Numbered from the stretch's first letter, positions 54,572-63,367 are shown. The stretch is DNA of 64,000 nucleotides from an uncultured Algibacter sp. (GCA_937958265.1 CALGNX010000002.1:1-64000); one strand, 5' to 3'. The notes: generated from the sequence alone by a model not told the origin. Numbers and translations are program-made.

Positions 54572-54984
54572 CTAAATAATTTCTAGCTTAAATCTTATTT
54601 TTTTACCATTCTGCGCATGGCTAGCCATTGTTTTAGCATCCTTTTGCTGTTTGGTGTATTACAGCGGTTGGGTGCATGTCGGTTTCAAATACAGGGGCTG
54701 GAGGATTAAATAACTCTAATATTTTAGCCATAGCTAAATCGGTGTTTTTAATTTTTATTATAGCACGATTGCTTCCTGATTCTAGTTGTAAGTTATCGTT
54801 TACTAAAACTGTTGATGCTTGCGATACATCCCAATGTTTTTAATATTTACTGCTTCCTTGTAAAAATAATGTTATGGTTTTTAGTGATTTGAAGCGGTTC
54901 TGGCCCTTTAAATGTATTTGTGGTCTTGCCAATTAATTCGCCTTTTAAAAGATTATTTATTTCTCGTATGGTTTAAGATGCCAT
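54572..54984 (-). pseudogene. Multiply broken gene of unknown family
   Basis: Protein-like sequence of about 137 codons can be read only by switching frame. It starts at ATG 54984 with a stop as codon 4, then REINNLLKGELIGKTTNTF and KGPEPLQ, a frameshift to LKTITLFLQGSSKY, another to HWDVSQASTVLVNDNLQLE, SGSNRAIIKIKNTDLAM and AKILELFNPPAPVFETDMHP, then a third to KDAKTMASHAQNGKK before TAG at 54572. The residue pattern and reading continuity indicate a former gene rather than chance. I cannot name its family. The intact lipoprotein gene follows 36 bases downstream. Confidence 0.65.
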
Positions 54985-55136
54985 GTGTTTTATTTTAATT
55001 AGTGTATGGGTAAAGCTACATGAAAAAAAATTAATTTTAAAACAAGTTGTTTTATTACATCCATATTTACTTTGTTACAAGTAAAAACAATAAAACATAC
55101 TCTGTTGTTTCTTTGGATGAAGTTTGTTGTTTTTTA

Positions 55137-55238
55137 TGTTTTTGCGTTAGGGATTGCAGAGGAAAGCCCACAGCCCGACTTTTGGAGGTGCGCGGACTTG
55201 TAACGTAAAGCCCGACCCTTTTCGGGTAACGCCCAAAT
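55137..55238 (-). repeat. Dispersed intergenic repeat, copy 2
   Basis: On the minus strand this element begins TTGGGCGTTACCCGAAAA and GGGTCGGGCTTTAC and ends CAATCCCTAACGCAAAAA, the same ends as the copy at 43926. The centre differs and contains a GC-rich stretch (CCGCGCACCTCCAAAAGTCG). It lies just downstream of the LETM1-like gene. The gene-free interval 54985-55320 contains this element and otherwise nothing recognisable. Confidence 0.75.
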
Positions 55239-55320
55239 TTTTTTATGTGCCTTGTTTGTAAAAAGGATACTATAGTGTTTTGGTTTATGGGTTGTAGGTT
55301 TTGTGCAGTATGCGATTGTG

Positions 55321-56493
55321 CTAGTCGTTAATTCTATTTTCATCAAAAGCAGATGGTAATAGTTTGGGTATAAATTTGACTACTAAAGGTAGTAATAAAG
55401 CGCCTCCTGGTAGTAAAAATATAGCTAGACTTGGTATGGATTTAAAAATATCTAGCAGTTGTTCTTGTACTTTTTTTTGCTCGTCCTTATTTAAATCTCT
55501 TATGGTTGATTGACCAAGCAGAACTACAAGTTCCTTACTATCCAGTAATTCTTGGTACAATCGTTTACTGTTTCTGGTTATTAATTTAATTACCATTTTG
55601 CTGGAGTTATTGTAAAAAGTTTGCACGCTATTTTTTGAACTTAATAGTGCTAAACGGTTTTTATTAATTATGAAAAAATGGTTTATTACCTTTATAGCGT
55701 GTTGGGGTATGGCTAGGTTTAATGTTAAATCTTGCCCTAATTTTTTTAAAAAGAGCTGTTCTTTTGCATCTACCATGTGGTCGCTCCAAGTTGCCATACA
55801 GGCTAAATCTAGAATATAAAGTTTTTCTAGGGGGGTGTTTATATGTTTTATAGCTTTTTGGTAGTCTAAATTAAAACTTTTTTGGTAGCGCAGCGATACT
55901 GCAAATAATTTTATTAGGCTTTGGTCGTATGGGTGTTTTATTTCTTTTGATTTTAAAACATCTAAAGCTATGCATGTAATACAGGCTTCTAAATTCTCGA
56001 GATAATTTAAAGTTATCTCGTTTTGTTCTAAATATTTTTTATAAGAAAGTACATCAATAAACAAGAGGGCATTAATTATAAAATAATTAAAGTTTTTGGT
56101 AAGTATATTGGGATCTATTTGAATGCGCTTATGTATAATGGACTCTAACAAATCATCGGCTTTTTTTTTACCTAATAAATCTTTTAGGATAGAGGTTTTA
56201 TTATTTTGAATGCTGGTGTAAAAATTATTAACACTATCTGTAAACGTTAATGTACTACTCGAATTGCTATGTATATAGCGCATTGCCAAGCATAGGTTAA
56301 CTTTGCTAAGCTCCTCTTCTGTAAGGTCTGCTTTTGGTAGTACTTTGTTAATAATATCTAAGCTACTTCCGTAAATAAAACCCGAGGACCTTAATTCATG
56401 ATAAAATACATCTTCAGTAAATTTGAAAAAGGCATTATTAGTCTCAACTTCTTTTAATAGCTTTTTTATCCAGCCGGATGATGATGGGTTCAT
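55321..56493 (-). CDS. LETM1-like protein
   Basis: The 390-residue protein is mostly alpha-helical. Its C-terminal 65 residues (KKVQEQLLDIFKSIPSLAIFLLPGGALLLPLVVKFIPKLLPSAF) match the LETM1-like segment, with one hydrophobic helix that probably anchors it to the membrane. The N-terminal 300 residues include a TerB-like stretch (CMATWSDHMVDAKEQLFLKKLGQDL). Flavobacterial homologues are called LETM1-related biofilm-associated proteins; mitochondrial LETM1 acts in ion exchange, but function in bacteria is unclear. It is intact amid broken genes, with a possible -7 element at 56569. Confidence 0.8.
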   Translation of the reverse strand: MNPSSSGWIKKLLKEVETNNAFFKFTEDVFYHELRSSGFIYGSSLDIINKVLPKADLTEEELSKVNLCLAMRYIHSNSSSTLTFTDSVNNFYTSIQNNKTSILKDLLGKKKADDLLESIIHKRIQIDPNILTKNFNYFIINALLFIDVLSYKKYLEQNEITLNYLENLEACITCIALDVLKSKEIKHPYDQSLIKLFAVSLRYQKSFNLDYQKAIKHINTPLEKLYILDLACMATWSDHMVDAKEQLFLKKLGQDLTLNLAIPQHAIKVINHFFIINKNRLALLSSKNSVQTFYNNSSKMVIKLITRNSKRLYQELLDSKELVVLLGQSTIRDLNKDEQKKVQEQLLDIFKSIPSLAIFLLPGGALLLPLVVKFIPKLLPSAFDENRIND

Positions 56494-56568
56494 ACCTATG
56501 TTGTAAAAAATATAAAAGTAAACTATTAACTTATTATTTAATCCCTTTTTGTGTTAACAAAATTTTAA

Positions 56569-56576
56569 CAAAAATA
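56569..56576 (-). promoter_or_regulatory. Possible -7 element for the LETM1-like gene
   Basis: The minus strand reads TATTTTTG, matching TANNTTTG, 76 bases upstream of the ATG at 56493. No TTG box was identified. Confidence 0.35.
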
Positions 56577-56640
56577 ATAATCTTTTTTATGTAGGTATGG
56601 CAGAGTGTAATCTTATAACAAAACTTAGAAAATTTAAAAC

Positions 56641-56971
56641 ATGAAAAATTTAAAAACAGTATTAGGAATTGAAGCCTTGGCAGTAGCTACTTGCTTCATT
56701 ATTGCGGCCAATCATATTGATGCGCCAGAAGTAGCCCGCTGGTAATAGTGATATTACCGATTTTTATGCCTTTTAAGGTGATGCTACAAACAATTTAGTT
56801 TTTGTAGCTAATTTACAAGGTTTATTAAGTCCTGTAGCAACTGGCGGTGTTACATTTGATGAAAATGTATTAGTGGAATTTAATATTGATACCGATAATG
56901 ATAATATTGAAGATTTAGTAATACAGGCTATTCCTAGAGGTGGTAAAATGTATTTCTTTGGAATAGTCTAG
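56641..56971 (+). pseudogene. Truncated, frameshifted DUF4331 family gene
   Basis: From ATG 56641 the frame gives a signal-peptide-like start and ANHIDAPEVA, the DUF4331 opening. One extra base near 56738 shifts the frame into a stop (56743-56745). The restored frame reads GNSDITDFYAF, then a second stop TAA at 56774-56776 where glutamine is usual, then GDATNNLVFVANLQGLLSP and VEFNIDTDNDNIEDLVIQAI. It ends at KMYFFGIV-stop, less than a third of a normal DUF4331 protein. Three lesions indicate a dead gene. Confidence 0.85.
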
Positions 56972-57004
56972 TTATCGAAATTTAATTAATCGCTTTTTTT
57001 GTCA

Positions 57005-57028
57005 ATTATTATTATTATTATTATTATT
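57005..57028. repeat. ATT microsatellite, eight copies
   Basis: Eight uninterrupted ATT units lie between the DUF4331 relic and the convergent LACTB-like gene. Such runs vary in length by replication slippage. Here it is outside any gene, about 40 bases beyond the stop of the hydrolase. Confidence 0.9.
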
Positions 57029-57068
57029 GAAGATCTTAACAAAAAAATAAAAAATACAATGGTTTGTT

Positions 57069-58127
57069 TTAGTTTATAAAAATATGCTCAAGTGCTTTTG
57101 AAAAAGTATCCATATTAATACCTGTTTTGTTGGTTAATACTGAAATGACAATACCTTCCTTAGGGTAAATTAAAAGTACGGTTGATGCGCCAACACCACC
57201 ACCTGTATGATAATATTTGGCTGTTTTATTTTCTGTGAATGCTATAGAAAAGCCAATACCGTAACCTGTATTTTTTTTTGATTTTAATTTTTGTGATGTT
57301 AGTATTTTATTTAAAGCCTTTTGCGATACTATTGTGGGAGAAATTATTTCTTCTCCAAATTTTATTAAATCTTCAGATGTTGATAAAAACCCACCGCCGG
57401 CGACTTTATATTCATTTGCTACGGTAGATGCAAGCTTACCTTTATTTCTGAAAAAATTAGTTTTATTAACTATAATTTTTTCTGAATCCTCTATAAAGGT
57501 ATGCTGCATACTCAAAGGGTCAAAAATTTTAGTTTTTACTAAATGATTAAAGTCTGTTTTTGATGCTTTTTGCATTATTTCGCTAAGTAAAACATACCCA
57601 AATGTGTTATATGAAAAGGCTGTGGATGGTTCGAACAATAAAGAGTCATTTTTAAATAAGTTTAAGCCTTCTGTTATTGAAAGCTTTTTGTTTAATAAAA
57701 ATTCATTGCCTTTATAATGCCTAATACCTGCGAGGTGCCCACCTAGTTCTCTAACATTAAAATCATACTTCTTTTTTGGGTAATTTGGCAAATAGGTGTA
57801 AATACTTTTATTTAAATCAATAATAGTATCATCTACCAACGTGGCAAGTGTTAAGGCGGTTATAGATTTGGAAATACTGGCAATTCTAAAAAGTGTTTTA
57901 TTTGGTTCTATTTTAGTTTTTGGTTTTTTTTTAGCATAACCAAAACCTTCAGACCAAATAAGCTTACCATTTTGGGAAACAGAAATTGCCATACCAGGAA
58001 TACTTTGTTGCCTTAAAAATTTTTTGGCTACTTTATTTGCTATTTTAATTTTGTAGCGGTTGGATTTTCCAATTTTAAAACCCGAAGAAGATAAAATTAT
58101 AATTAAAAATGTGAGTAAAATTTTCAT
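57069..58127 (-). CDS. Serine hydrolase of the beta-lactamase/LACTB family
   Basis: Starting at ATG 58127 the protein has 352 residues, a signal peptide or anchor (1-17) and the penicillin-binding/beta-lactamase motifs SISK (Ser84 nucleophile, Lys87), YNT in FSYNTFGY (LACTB-like YST position) and HTGGGVGAST. It probably acts in the periplasm on peptidoglycan-derived peptides or esters. An upstream in-frame start (58184) would add 19 residues that destroy the signal peptide. Its ATG overlaps the stop of the NamZ-like gene (ATGA), indicating coupling; in Bacillus subtilis a beta-lactamase-like gene (ybbE/amlB) also accompanies namZ. Confidence 0.9.
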   Translation of the reverse strand: MKILLTFLIIILSSSGFKIGKSNRYKIKIANKVAKKFLRQQSIPGMAISVSQNGKLIWSEGFGYAKKKPKTKIEPNKTLFRIASISKSITALTLATLVDDTIIDLNKSIYTYLPNYPKKKYDFNVRELGGHLAGIRHYKGNEFLLNKKLSITEGLNLFKNDSLLFEPSTAFSYNTFGYVLLSEIMQKASKTDFNHLVKTKIFDPLSMQHTFIEDSEKIIVNKTNFFRNKGKLASTVANEYKVAGGGFLSTSEDLIKFGEEIISPTIVSQKALNKILTSQKLKSKKNTGYGIGFSIAFTENKTAKYYHTGGGVGASTVLLIYPKEGIVISVLTNKTGINMDTFSKALEHIFIN

Positions 58128-59377
58128 GGATATATTAAATATTTTTTTCTTGTTTTTTTGAACAATGCTAAATCTGTAACCCAAGAGGATTTAATATCTT
58201 TTTCGTTTAAACCAGCTTCAATTTGTTTCTGTAATTTATTAGTTCCGGCGTGTTTTGTGAAGTTGGCAGTATTAAAAAATAAGGTTTTATCGGTTGTACT
58301 GTTATAAGCTTCTATTAGCCAATGAAGGTTAATAGATGGTTTTAATACAACATTTTTTAAATCTTTACCATAACAAGTCTTGTTTAAATGTTTTGGGTAT
58401 TTGGCACCAAAATTAGCTTTTGGGGTATATGTGAAATCAAAAATATTTTGGTTTAAAAAAGGCGCTCCAAATCTTTGAAATTGATACTCGGTACCACGAC
58501 CTGCATTAATATTTGTACCTTCAAAAAGGCCTAGGCTTGGGTATAGTTTTATAGATTGGTCGTTAGGTAAGTTAGGAGATGGTCTAATAGTTAAGTTATA
58601 CGTGGTTTTGTGCGTGTAATTTTTTACAGGAATAATAGTAATGCTACTTTTAATTCCATTTTTTAGCCATTTTTCCCCGTTAATCATAGTGGCATATTCT
58701 GCAATAGTCATGCCGTGCACCAAAGGTATAGGGTGCATACCTAGGAAACTTTTGTGTTTTATTTCTAGGGTAGGGCCATCAATATAATGGCCGTTTGGGT
58801 TAGGTCTGTCCAATATTAAAACAGGAATATTTTGTTCGGCGCATGCTTCCATAATATAGTGTAATGTGGAAATATAGGTATAAAATCGAACGCCAACATC
58901 TTGAATATCAAAAATAACAATATCCAGATTTTTAAGTTGGTTCGCCGTTGGTTTTTTGTTTTTTCCGTATAATGATATTAAGGGTAAGTTAGTTTTGGTG
59001 TCTATGCCATCTTTTACATGCTCACCTGCATCAACACTTCCGCGGAAACCATGTTCGGGAGCAAAAACTTTTTTAATATCGACACCTAAAGTTATTAAAG
59101 AATCCACAAGGTGTGTATAACCTTTGCTATTTTTATTAAAAATTACAGAGGTTTGATTCGCAACAATGGCAACACGTTTACCTTGTAAAAGCGGTATATA
59201 TTTATTGGTTTGGTTGGCGCCAACAACCGGTTTAGTGTTTTTAGGGATAAGTGATGTTTGGGTTGCTACAAAACTTAAATCCTTAATGTCTTCCTTTAAT
59301 TTATTCCCACAGGAAATCATTATTAAAACTATTCCTATAATTATTGAGAATACTGTATTTTTGAAAATATTAAACAT
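58124..59377 (-). CDS. namZ: Exo-beta-N-acetylmuramidase NamZ-like (DUF1343, GH171) lipoprotein
   Basis: The 417-residue lipoprotein (Cys23 in LIMISCG) has DUF1343 signatures: LQGKRVAIVANQTSVI, VFAPEHGFRG, IVIFDIQDVGVRFYTYISTL, ILDRPNPNG and GLFEGTNINAGRGTEYQF. NamZ enzymes cleave N-acetylmuramic acid from the non-reducing end of peptidoglycan fragments during wall turnover. It is probably tethered in the periplasm. The downstream serine hydrolase starts within its stop codon. It is divergent from the FtsX-like gene, with only 11 bases between their starts, so promoters must overlap the coding ends. Confidence 0.9.
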   Translation of the reverse strand: MFNIFKNTVFSIIIGIVLIMISCGNKLKEDIKDLSFVATQTSLIPKNTKPVVGANQTNKYIPLLQGKRVAIVANQTSVIFNKNSKGYTHLVDSLITLGVDIKKVFAPEHGFRGSVDAGEHVKDGIDTKTNLPLISLYGKNKKPTANQLKNLDIVIFDIQDVGVRFYTYISTLHYIMEACAEQNIPVLILDRPNPNGHYIDGPTLEIKHKSFLGMHPIPLVHGMTIAEYATMINGEKWLKNGIKSSITIIPVKNYTHKTTYNLTIRPSPNLPNDQSIKLYPSLGLFEGTNINAGRGTEYQFQRFGAPFLNQNIFDFTYTPKANFGAKYPKHLNKTCYGKDLKNVVLKPSINLHWLIEAYNSTTDKTLFFNTANFTKHAGTNKLQKQIEAGLNEKDIKSSWVTDLALFKKTRKKYLIYP

Positions 59378-59388
59378 GATTTTATACT

Positions 59389-60630
59389 TTGAATTACGAG
59401 TTTTTTTTAGCTAAGCGTATTATTGGTAGTAAAGCGTATAAAAGTAGCGTATCGGCGCCAATAATAAAAATTGGTATTGCGGCAATTGCCATTGGCATTA
59501 TTGTTATGATGGTTGCTATTGCCACAGGTATTGGCTTACAACAAAAAATACGCGATAAAGTAGTGGCTTTTAATGGGCATGTTACTATAACAAGTTATGA
59601 TACCAATAATTCGCAAGAAAGTGTAACACCAATATCGAAAACTGAAGATTTTTATCCAGATTTTAAAGCCGTAAATGGCGTAAGTCATGTACAGGGTGTT
59701 GCTTCAAAATTTGGTGTTATAAGAACGGAAACCGATTTTGAGGGTGTTTATTTAAAAGGTGTAGGTACAGATTATAAATGGAATTATTTTGAAGAATTTT
59801 TAATTGCAGGTAGGTTACCAAATTTTAAGAACGAAGATAAATGGAGTGAAGAGGTCTTAATATCTAAACATTTAGCAAATCGTTTAAATTTTAAGGTTGG
59901 TAGTTCGTTACAAATGGTATTCGCAAAAAACGATCCTGAGAAAATCCCTAATATTATTACTTATACTATAGTTGGTATTTATAATTCTGGTTTTCAAGAA
60001 TTAGATGCGCAATACCTTATTGGAGATATTAGGCATTTACAACGTATTAATAAGTGGAAACCCGACCAAGTAGGAAATTTTGAAGTTTTTATTAATGATT
60101 ATAGTAAACTTCAAGAAAAAGGTATTGAAATTCATGAGAATATTTCATCTTTATTAGATGCGAAAACAATAACTGATAGGTACTATTCCATATTTGAATG
60201 GATTAAAATTTTCGATAAAAATATTTATGGTATTATTGGAATTATGATTCTTGTGGCGGGTATTAATATGATTACAGCATTACTTGTATTAATTTTAGAA
60301 CGCACTACAATGATTGGAGTTTTAAAAACTTTAGGCTGTAGTAATTGGAGTATTCGTAAACTTTTTTTGTACAAAGCTTCTTACCTTATTCTTTTAGGTT
60401 TATTGTGGGGTAATATTTTAGGATTAGGTTTGTTATTTGTTCAGAAATATTTTAAAATTTTCCCGTTGGATCCTAAAGTATACTACGTTTCCGAGGCTCC
60501 TGTTTATATAAGTTTTAATTATATTTTCGCATTAAATGTAGGGACGCTTTTTCTTTGTTTACTTATGTTATTAATACCATCTTATATTATAACTAAAATA
60601 TCTCCTGTAAAAGCTATTCGGTTTAATTAA
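59389..60630 (+). CDS. LolC/LolE-type ABC transporter permease (FtsX-like)
   Basis: The 413-residue protein has one N-terminal helix (about 25-48), a large periplasmic MacB-like domain (50-265) and three C-terminal helices (about 270-300, 320-350, 375-405) of the FtsX family. FFLAKRIIGSKAYKSSVSAPIIKIGIAAIAIGI is typical of LolC/E, which extract lipoproteins from the inner membrane for delivery to the outer membrane. The LolD ATPase gene is not in the window. The start is TTG at 59389; the next ATG is too far in. Confidence 0.87.
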   Translation: MNYEFFLAKRIIGSKAYKSSVSAPIIKIGIAAIAIGIIVMMVAIATGIGLQQKIRDKVVAFNGHVTITSYDTNNSQESVTPISKTEDFYPDFKAVNGVSHVQGVASKFGVIRTETDFEGVYLKGVGTDYKWNYFEEFLIAGRLPNFKNEDKWSEEVLISKHLANRLNFKVGSSLQMVFAKNDPEKIPNIITYTIVGIYNSGFQELDAQYLIGDIRHLQRINKWKPDQVGNFEVFINDYSKLQEKGIEIHENISSLLDAKTITDRYYSIFEWIKIFDKNIYGIIGIMILVAGINMITALLVLILERTTMIGVLKTLGCSNWSIRKLFLYKASYLILLGLLWGNILGLGLLFVQKYFKIFPLDPKVYYVSEAPVYISFNYIFALNVGTLFLCLLMLLIPSYIITKISPVKAIRFN

Positions 60631-60724
60631 GTATAAAATAAAGTGCGTGTTTAAATACTAATTTTGCCTTATAAAGCTATGTTGTTAGTTTGAAACACAC
60701 ACAGCTAAGGGAAAAATAATTAGC

Positions 60725-60770
60725 CCACACTTATTCTAGTAATTTGGATTTATCCAATTTTTATGTGTGG
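60725..60770. terminator. Possible bidirectional hairpin between convergent genes
   Basis: CCACAC (60725-60730) pairs with GTGTGG (60765-60770), and inside it TTGGAT/ATCCAA (60744-60749 and 60752-60757) forms a second stem. It lies between the converging LolC/E-like and E1 genes. A T run after it is weak, so this is tentative. Confidence 0.35.
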
Positions 60771-60897
60771 TAATTAATACCTAATATCCGAATATAGCTC
60801 AAACCATAACAAAATAGTCTTACCATAAATTTAACTATCTGATTTTTAATGATTTTTTTTATTAAAAATACGTAGTTACAAATGTTTTGGTTTTTTT

Positions 60898-63315
60898 TCA
60901 CCTTAATTTAGGGAATTGCATTGGGTCTAATTCATGCATAACCTCGTAAATAGTTTCATAAATATCTTCTGCGGATGGCTTGGAAAAATAGTCTCCATCG
61001 TTACCATAGGCCGGTCTGTGTGGTTTTGCAGTTAATGTTTTAGGACTACTATCTAAATATTTAAATGCATTTTGAGTATTTAATATTTCATCTAATATAT
61101 ATGCAGATGCACCGCCAGGTACATCTTCGTCTATAATAACCACACTATTTGTTTTAGCTATACTTTTAGTAATATCATGGTTTAAATCAAAAGGCATTAA
61201 GGATTGTACATCAATAATTTCAATATCAATACCTATAGCTAAAAGTTCTTTTGCAGTTTGCTCAACAATTCGAAGTGTAGATCCGTATGAAACTACTGTT
61301 ATATCTGTACCTTCTTTTATAGTTTCTACTAAACCAATAGGCGTTTTAAGTGTACCAAGGTTGTTCGGCATTTTTTCTTTAAGTCTGTATCCATTTAAGC
61401 ATTCTACAACAATAGCCGGATCGTCTCCTAGTAAAAGTGTATTGTAAAATCCAGCAGCCTTTGTCATGTTTCTAGGTACCAATAAATTAACGCCTTTAGC
61501 AAGACTAAGTATACCACCCATTTGAGAACCAGAATGCCAAATACCTTCTAGTCTATGACCTCGAGTTCTAATAATTAGTGGCACTTTTTGCTTACCTTTT
61601 GTTCTGTAATGTAAGGAGGCTAAATCATCACTAATAATTTGAATACAATAAAGTATGTAATCTAAATATTGTATCTCTGCAATGGGACGTAAACCGCGTA
61701 ACGCCATACCAATACCTTGGCCAATAATAGTAGCTTCCCTAATACCGGTATCGGCAATACGAAGTTCGCTATGTTTTTCTTGTAAACCTTCTAAACCCTG
61801 GTTTACATCTCCAATTTTACCAGTGTCTTCTCCAAATATTAGTACTTGGGGGTTATTTTGGAAGATAATATCAAAATTATCGCGTAGTATAACACGGCCG
61901 TCTACTTGCTCTGCATCATCACTATAAGTTGCTTTAATTTCGTTAATTTTAGTATTTGAACGTTGGGTTTCGGAATATAGGTGTGAACTAAATTTGGGTT
62001 GAATGTCTTCGAAATAAGAATTAATCCACTTATTTAATACTATTTTTTCTTGAAAATTCTCTTTAACCGTATACCTAAGAGATTTTCGCGCAATTGATAG
62101 TATATCTTTTCGTGTAGGCTCATTTATTTTAACTAAGTCATCTTTTAATTTTGATATAAAAACGCTGTTTACACTTTGCGCCTCAACTTGATTTAAAACA
62201 GAAATTAGTTCTTGTTGTTCTTTTTTTATGGGATTTAGAAAGGTTCGCCAAGCATTATTTTTAGCTTCTTTAACAGTTCTTTTTATAATTCTTTCAATCT
62301 CTATGAGTACCTCATTGGTAGCTATACCACTTTCTATTATCCAATTTCTAAATTTAGTATTACAATCGTTTTGTGTTTCCCAACTTAGGCGTTCGGTCGA
62401 TTTATAACGCTCATGAGATCCCGAGGTTGAGTGGCCCTGTGGTTGCGTTAACTCTTGTACATGTATTAAAACAGGTACATGCTGTTCTCTTGCAATTAAT
62501 GATGCTTCTTGGTACACTTGAACAAGGTTTGCATAATCCCATCCTTTTACTCTTAAAATTTCAAAACCTTTTTCGTTTTTGTTTCTTTGGAAGCCTTTTA
62601 AAACTTCAGAAATATTTTCTTTAGTGGTATGGTGTTTTGCGTGCACGGAAATACCGTATTCATCGTCCCAAATACTTATAACCATTGGAACTTGTAATAC
62701 TCCTGCGGCATTAATAGTTTCAAAAAATAGGCCTTCACTAGTACTTGCGTTACCAATAGTGCCCCAGGCAACTTCATTTCCTTTATTTGAAAATTTGGTT
62801 GCATTAATGTTTTTTATATTTCGATATATTTTCGATGCTTGTGCCAACCCAAGTAAGCGTGGCATTTGTCCGGCAGTGGGGGAGATGTCTGAGCTGGAGT
62901 TGTACTGCTGAGTTAAATTTTTCCAGCTACCATTATCGTTTAAACTGTGAGTTACAAAATGCCCACCCATTTGGCGCCCGGCAGACATAGGTTCTAACGC
63001 AATATTTGTATTCGCATATAAACCTGCGAAAAATTGTTCGGGGGTTAGTTCGCCAATAGCCATCATAAAGGTTTGATCTCTATAATAACCAGACCTCCAA
63101 TCTCCTTTTAAAAAGGCTTTGGCCATCGCTATTTGCGGAATTTCTTTGCCATCGCCAAAAATACCAAATTTAGCTTTTCCTGTTAATACTTCTCTACGCC
63201 CTAACAAACTACATTCTCTACTTGTTACAGCTATTTTGAAGTCTGCTATAACCTCGGTTTTGAAGTCTTCAAATGATAAGGCGTTTTTCACTTTCGGTAA
63301 GGTTTGCGGTTGCAT
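60898..63315 (-). CDS. 2-oxoacid dehydrogenase E1, fused alpha and beta subunits
   Basis: The alpha-like half (1-440) has GRQMGGHFVTHSL and the thiamine-diphosphate region WGTIGNASTSEGLFFETINAA; the beta-like half (about 480-805) has QVLIFGEDTGKIGDVNQGL, GIGMALRGLRPIAEIQYLDY and QSLMPFDLN. Such E1 fusions are typical of Bacteroidota and work on branched-chain 2-oxoacids. ATG at 63315 is chosen: a TTG at 63339 lies inside the -7 promoter element, so it cannot be in the transcript. Length is 805 residues. The E2 partner may be the gene at 42541. It is transcribed alone here. Confidence 0.9.
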   Translation of the reverse strand: MQPQTLPKVKNALSFEDFKTEVIADFKIAVTSRECSLLGRREVLTGKAKFGIFGDGKEIPQIAMAKAFLKGDWRSGYYRDQTFMMAIGELTPEQFFAGLYANTNIALEPMSAGRQMGGHFVTHSLNDNGSWKNLTQQYNSSSDISPTAGQMPRLLGLAQASKIYRNIKNINATKFSNKGNEVAWGTIGNASTSEGLFFETINAAGVLQVPMVISIWDDEYGISVHAKHHTTKENISEVLKGFQRNKNEKGFEILRVKGWDYANLVQVYQEASLIAREQHVPVLIHVQELTQPQGHSTSGSHERYKSTERLSWETQNDCNTKFRNWIIESGIATNEVLIEIERIIKRTVKEAKNNAWRTFLNPIKKEQQELISVLNQVEAQSVNSVFISKLKDDLVKINEPTRKDILSIARKSLRYTVKENFQEKIVLNKWINSYFEDIQPKFSSHLYSETQRSNTKINEIKATYSDDAEQVDGRVILRDNFDIIFQNNPQVLIFGEDTGKIGDVNQGLEGLQEKHSELRIADTGIREATIIGQGIGMALRGLRPIAEIQYLDYILYCIQIISDDLASLHYRTKGKQKVPLIIRTRGHRLEGIWHSGSQMGGILSLAKGVNLLVPRNMTKAAGFYNTLLLGDDPAIVVECLNGYRLKEKMPNNLGTLKTPIGLVETIKEGTDITVVSYGSTLRIVEQTAKELLAIGIDIEIIDVQSLMPFDLNHDITKSIAKTNSVVIIDEDVPGGASAYILDEILNTQNAFKYLDSSPKTLTAKPHRPAYGNDGDYFSKPSAEDIYETIYEVMHELDPMQFPKLR

Positions 63316-63336
63316 AAATACTGTCTTTACGGTGTA

Positions 63337-63367
63337 CAAAAGTAATTAAACTCTCGCTTTTTTGCAA
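63337..63367 (-). promoter_or_regulatory. Promoter of the fused E1 gene
   Basis: On the minus strand TTG (63367-63365) and TACTTTTG (63344-63337) are separated by 20 bases, an excellent match to the Bacteroidota consensus. The -7 element ends 21 bases before the chosen ATG, and its last bases coincide with the alternative TTG start at 63339, which argues against that start. Confidence 0.72.

Noticed and set aside
55134-55346. 70-residue minus-strand open frame
   Set aside because: It is mostly translation of the dispersed repeat, with no protein-like conservation expected.
57005-57028. Short tandem repeat considered as a CRISPR or phase-variation tract
   Set aside because: Three-base units without spacers, outside any coding frame or promoter that I can identify.
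58128-58184. Longer start for the LACTB-like hydrolase
   Set aside because: The extension precedes the signal peptide with 19 charged residues and lies inside the NamZ-like gene; the ATGA overlap at 58127 fits coupling better.
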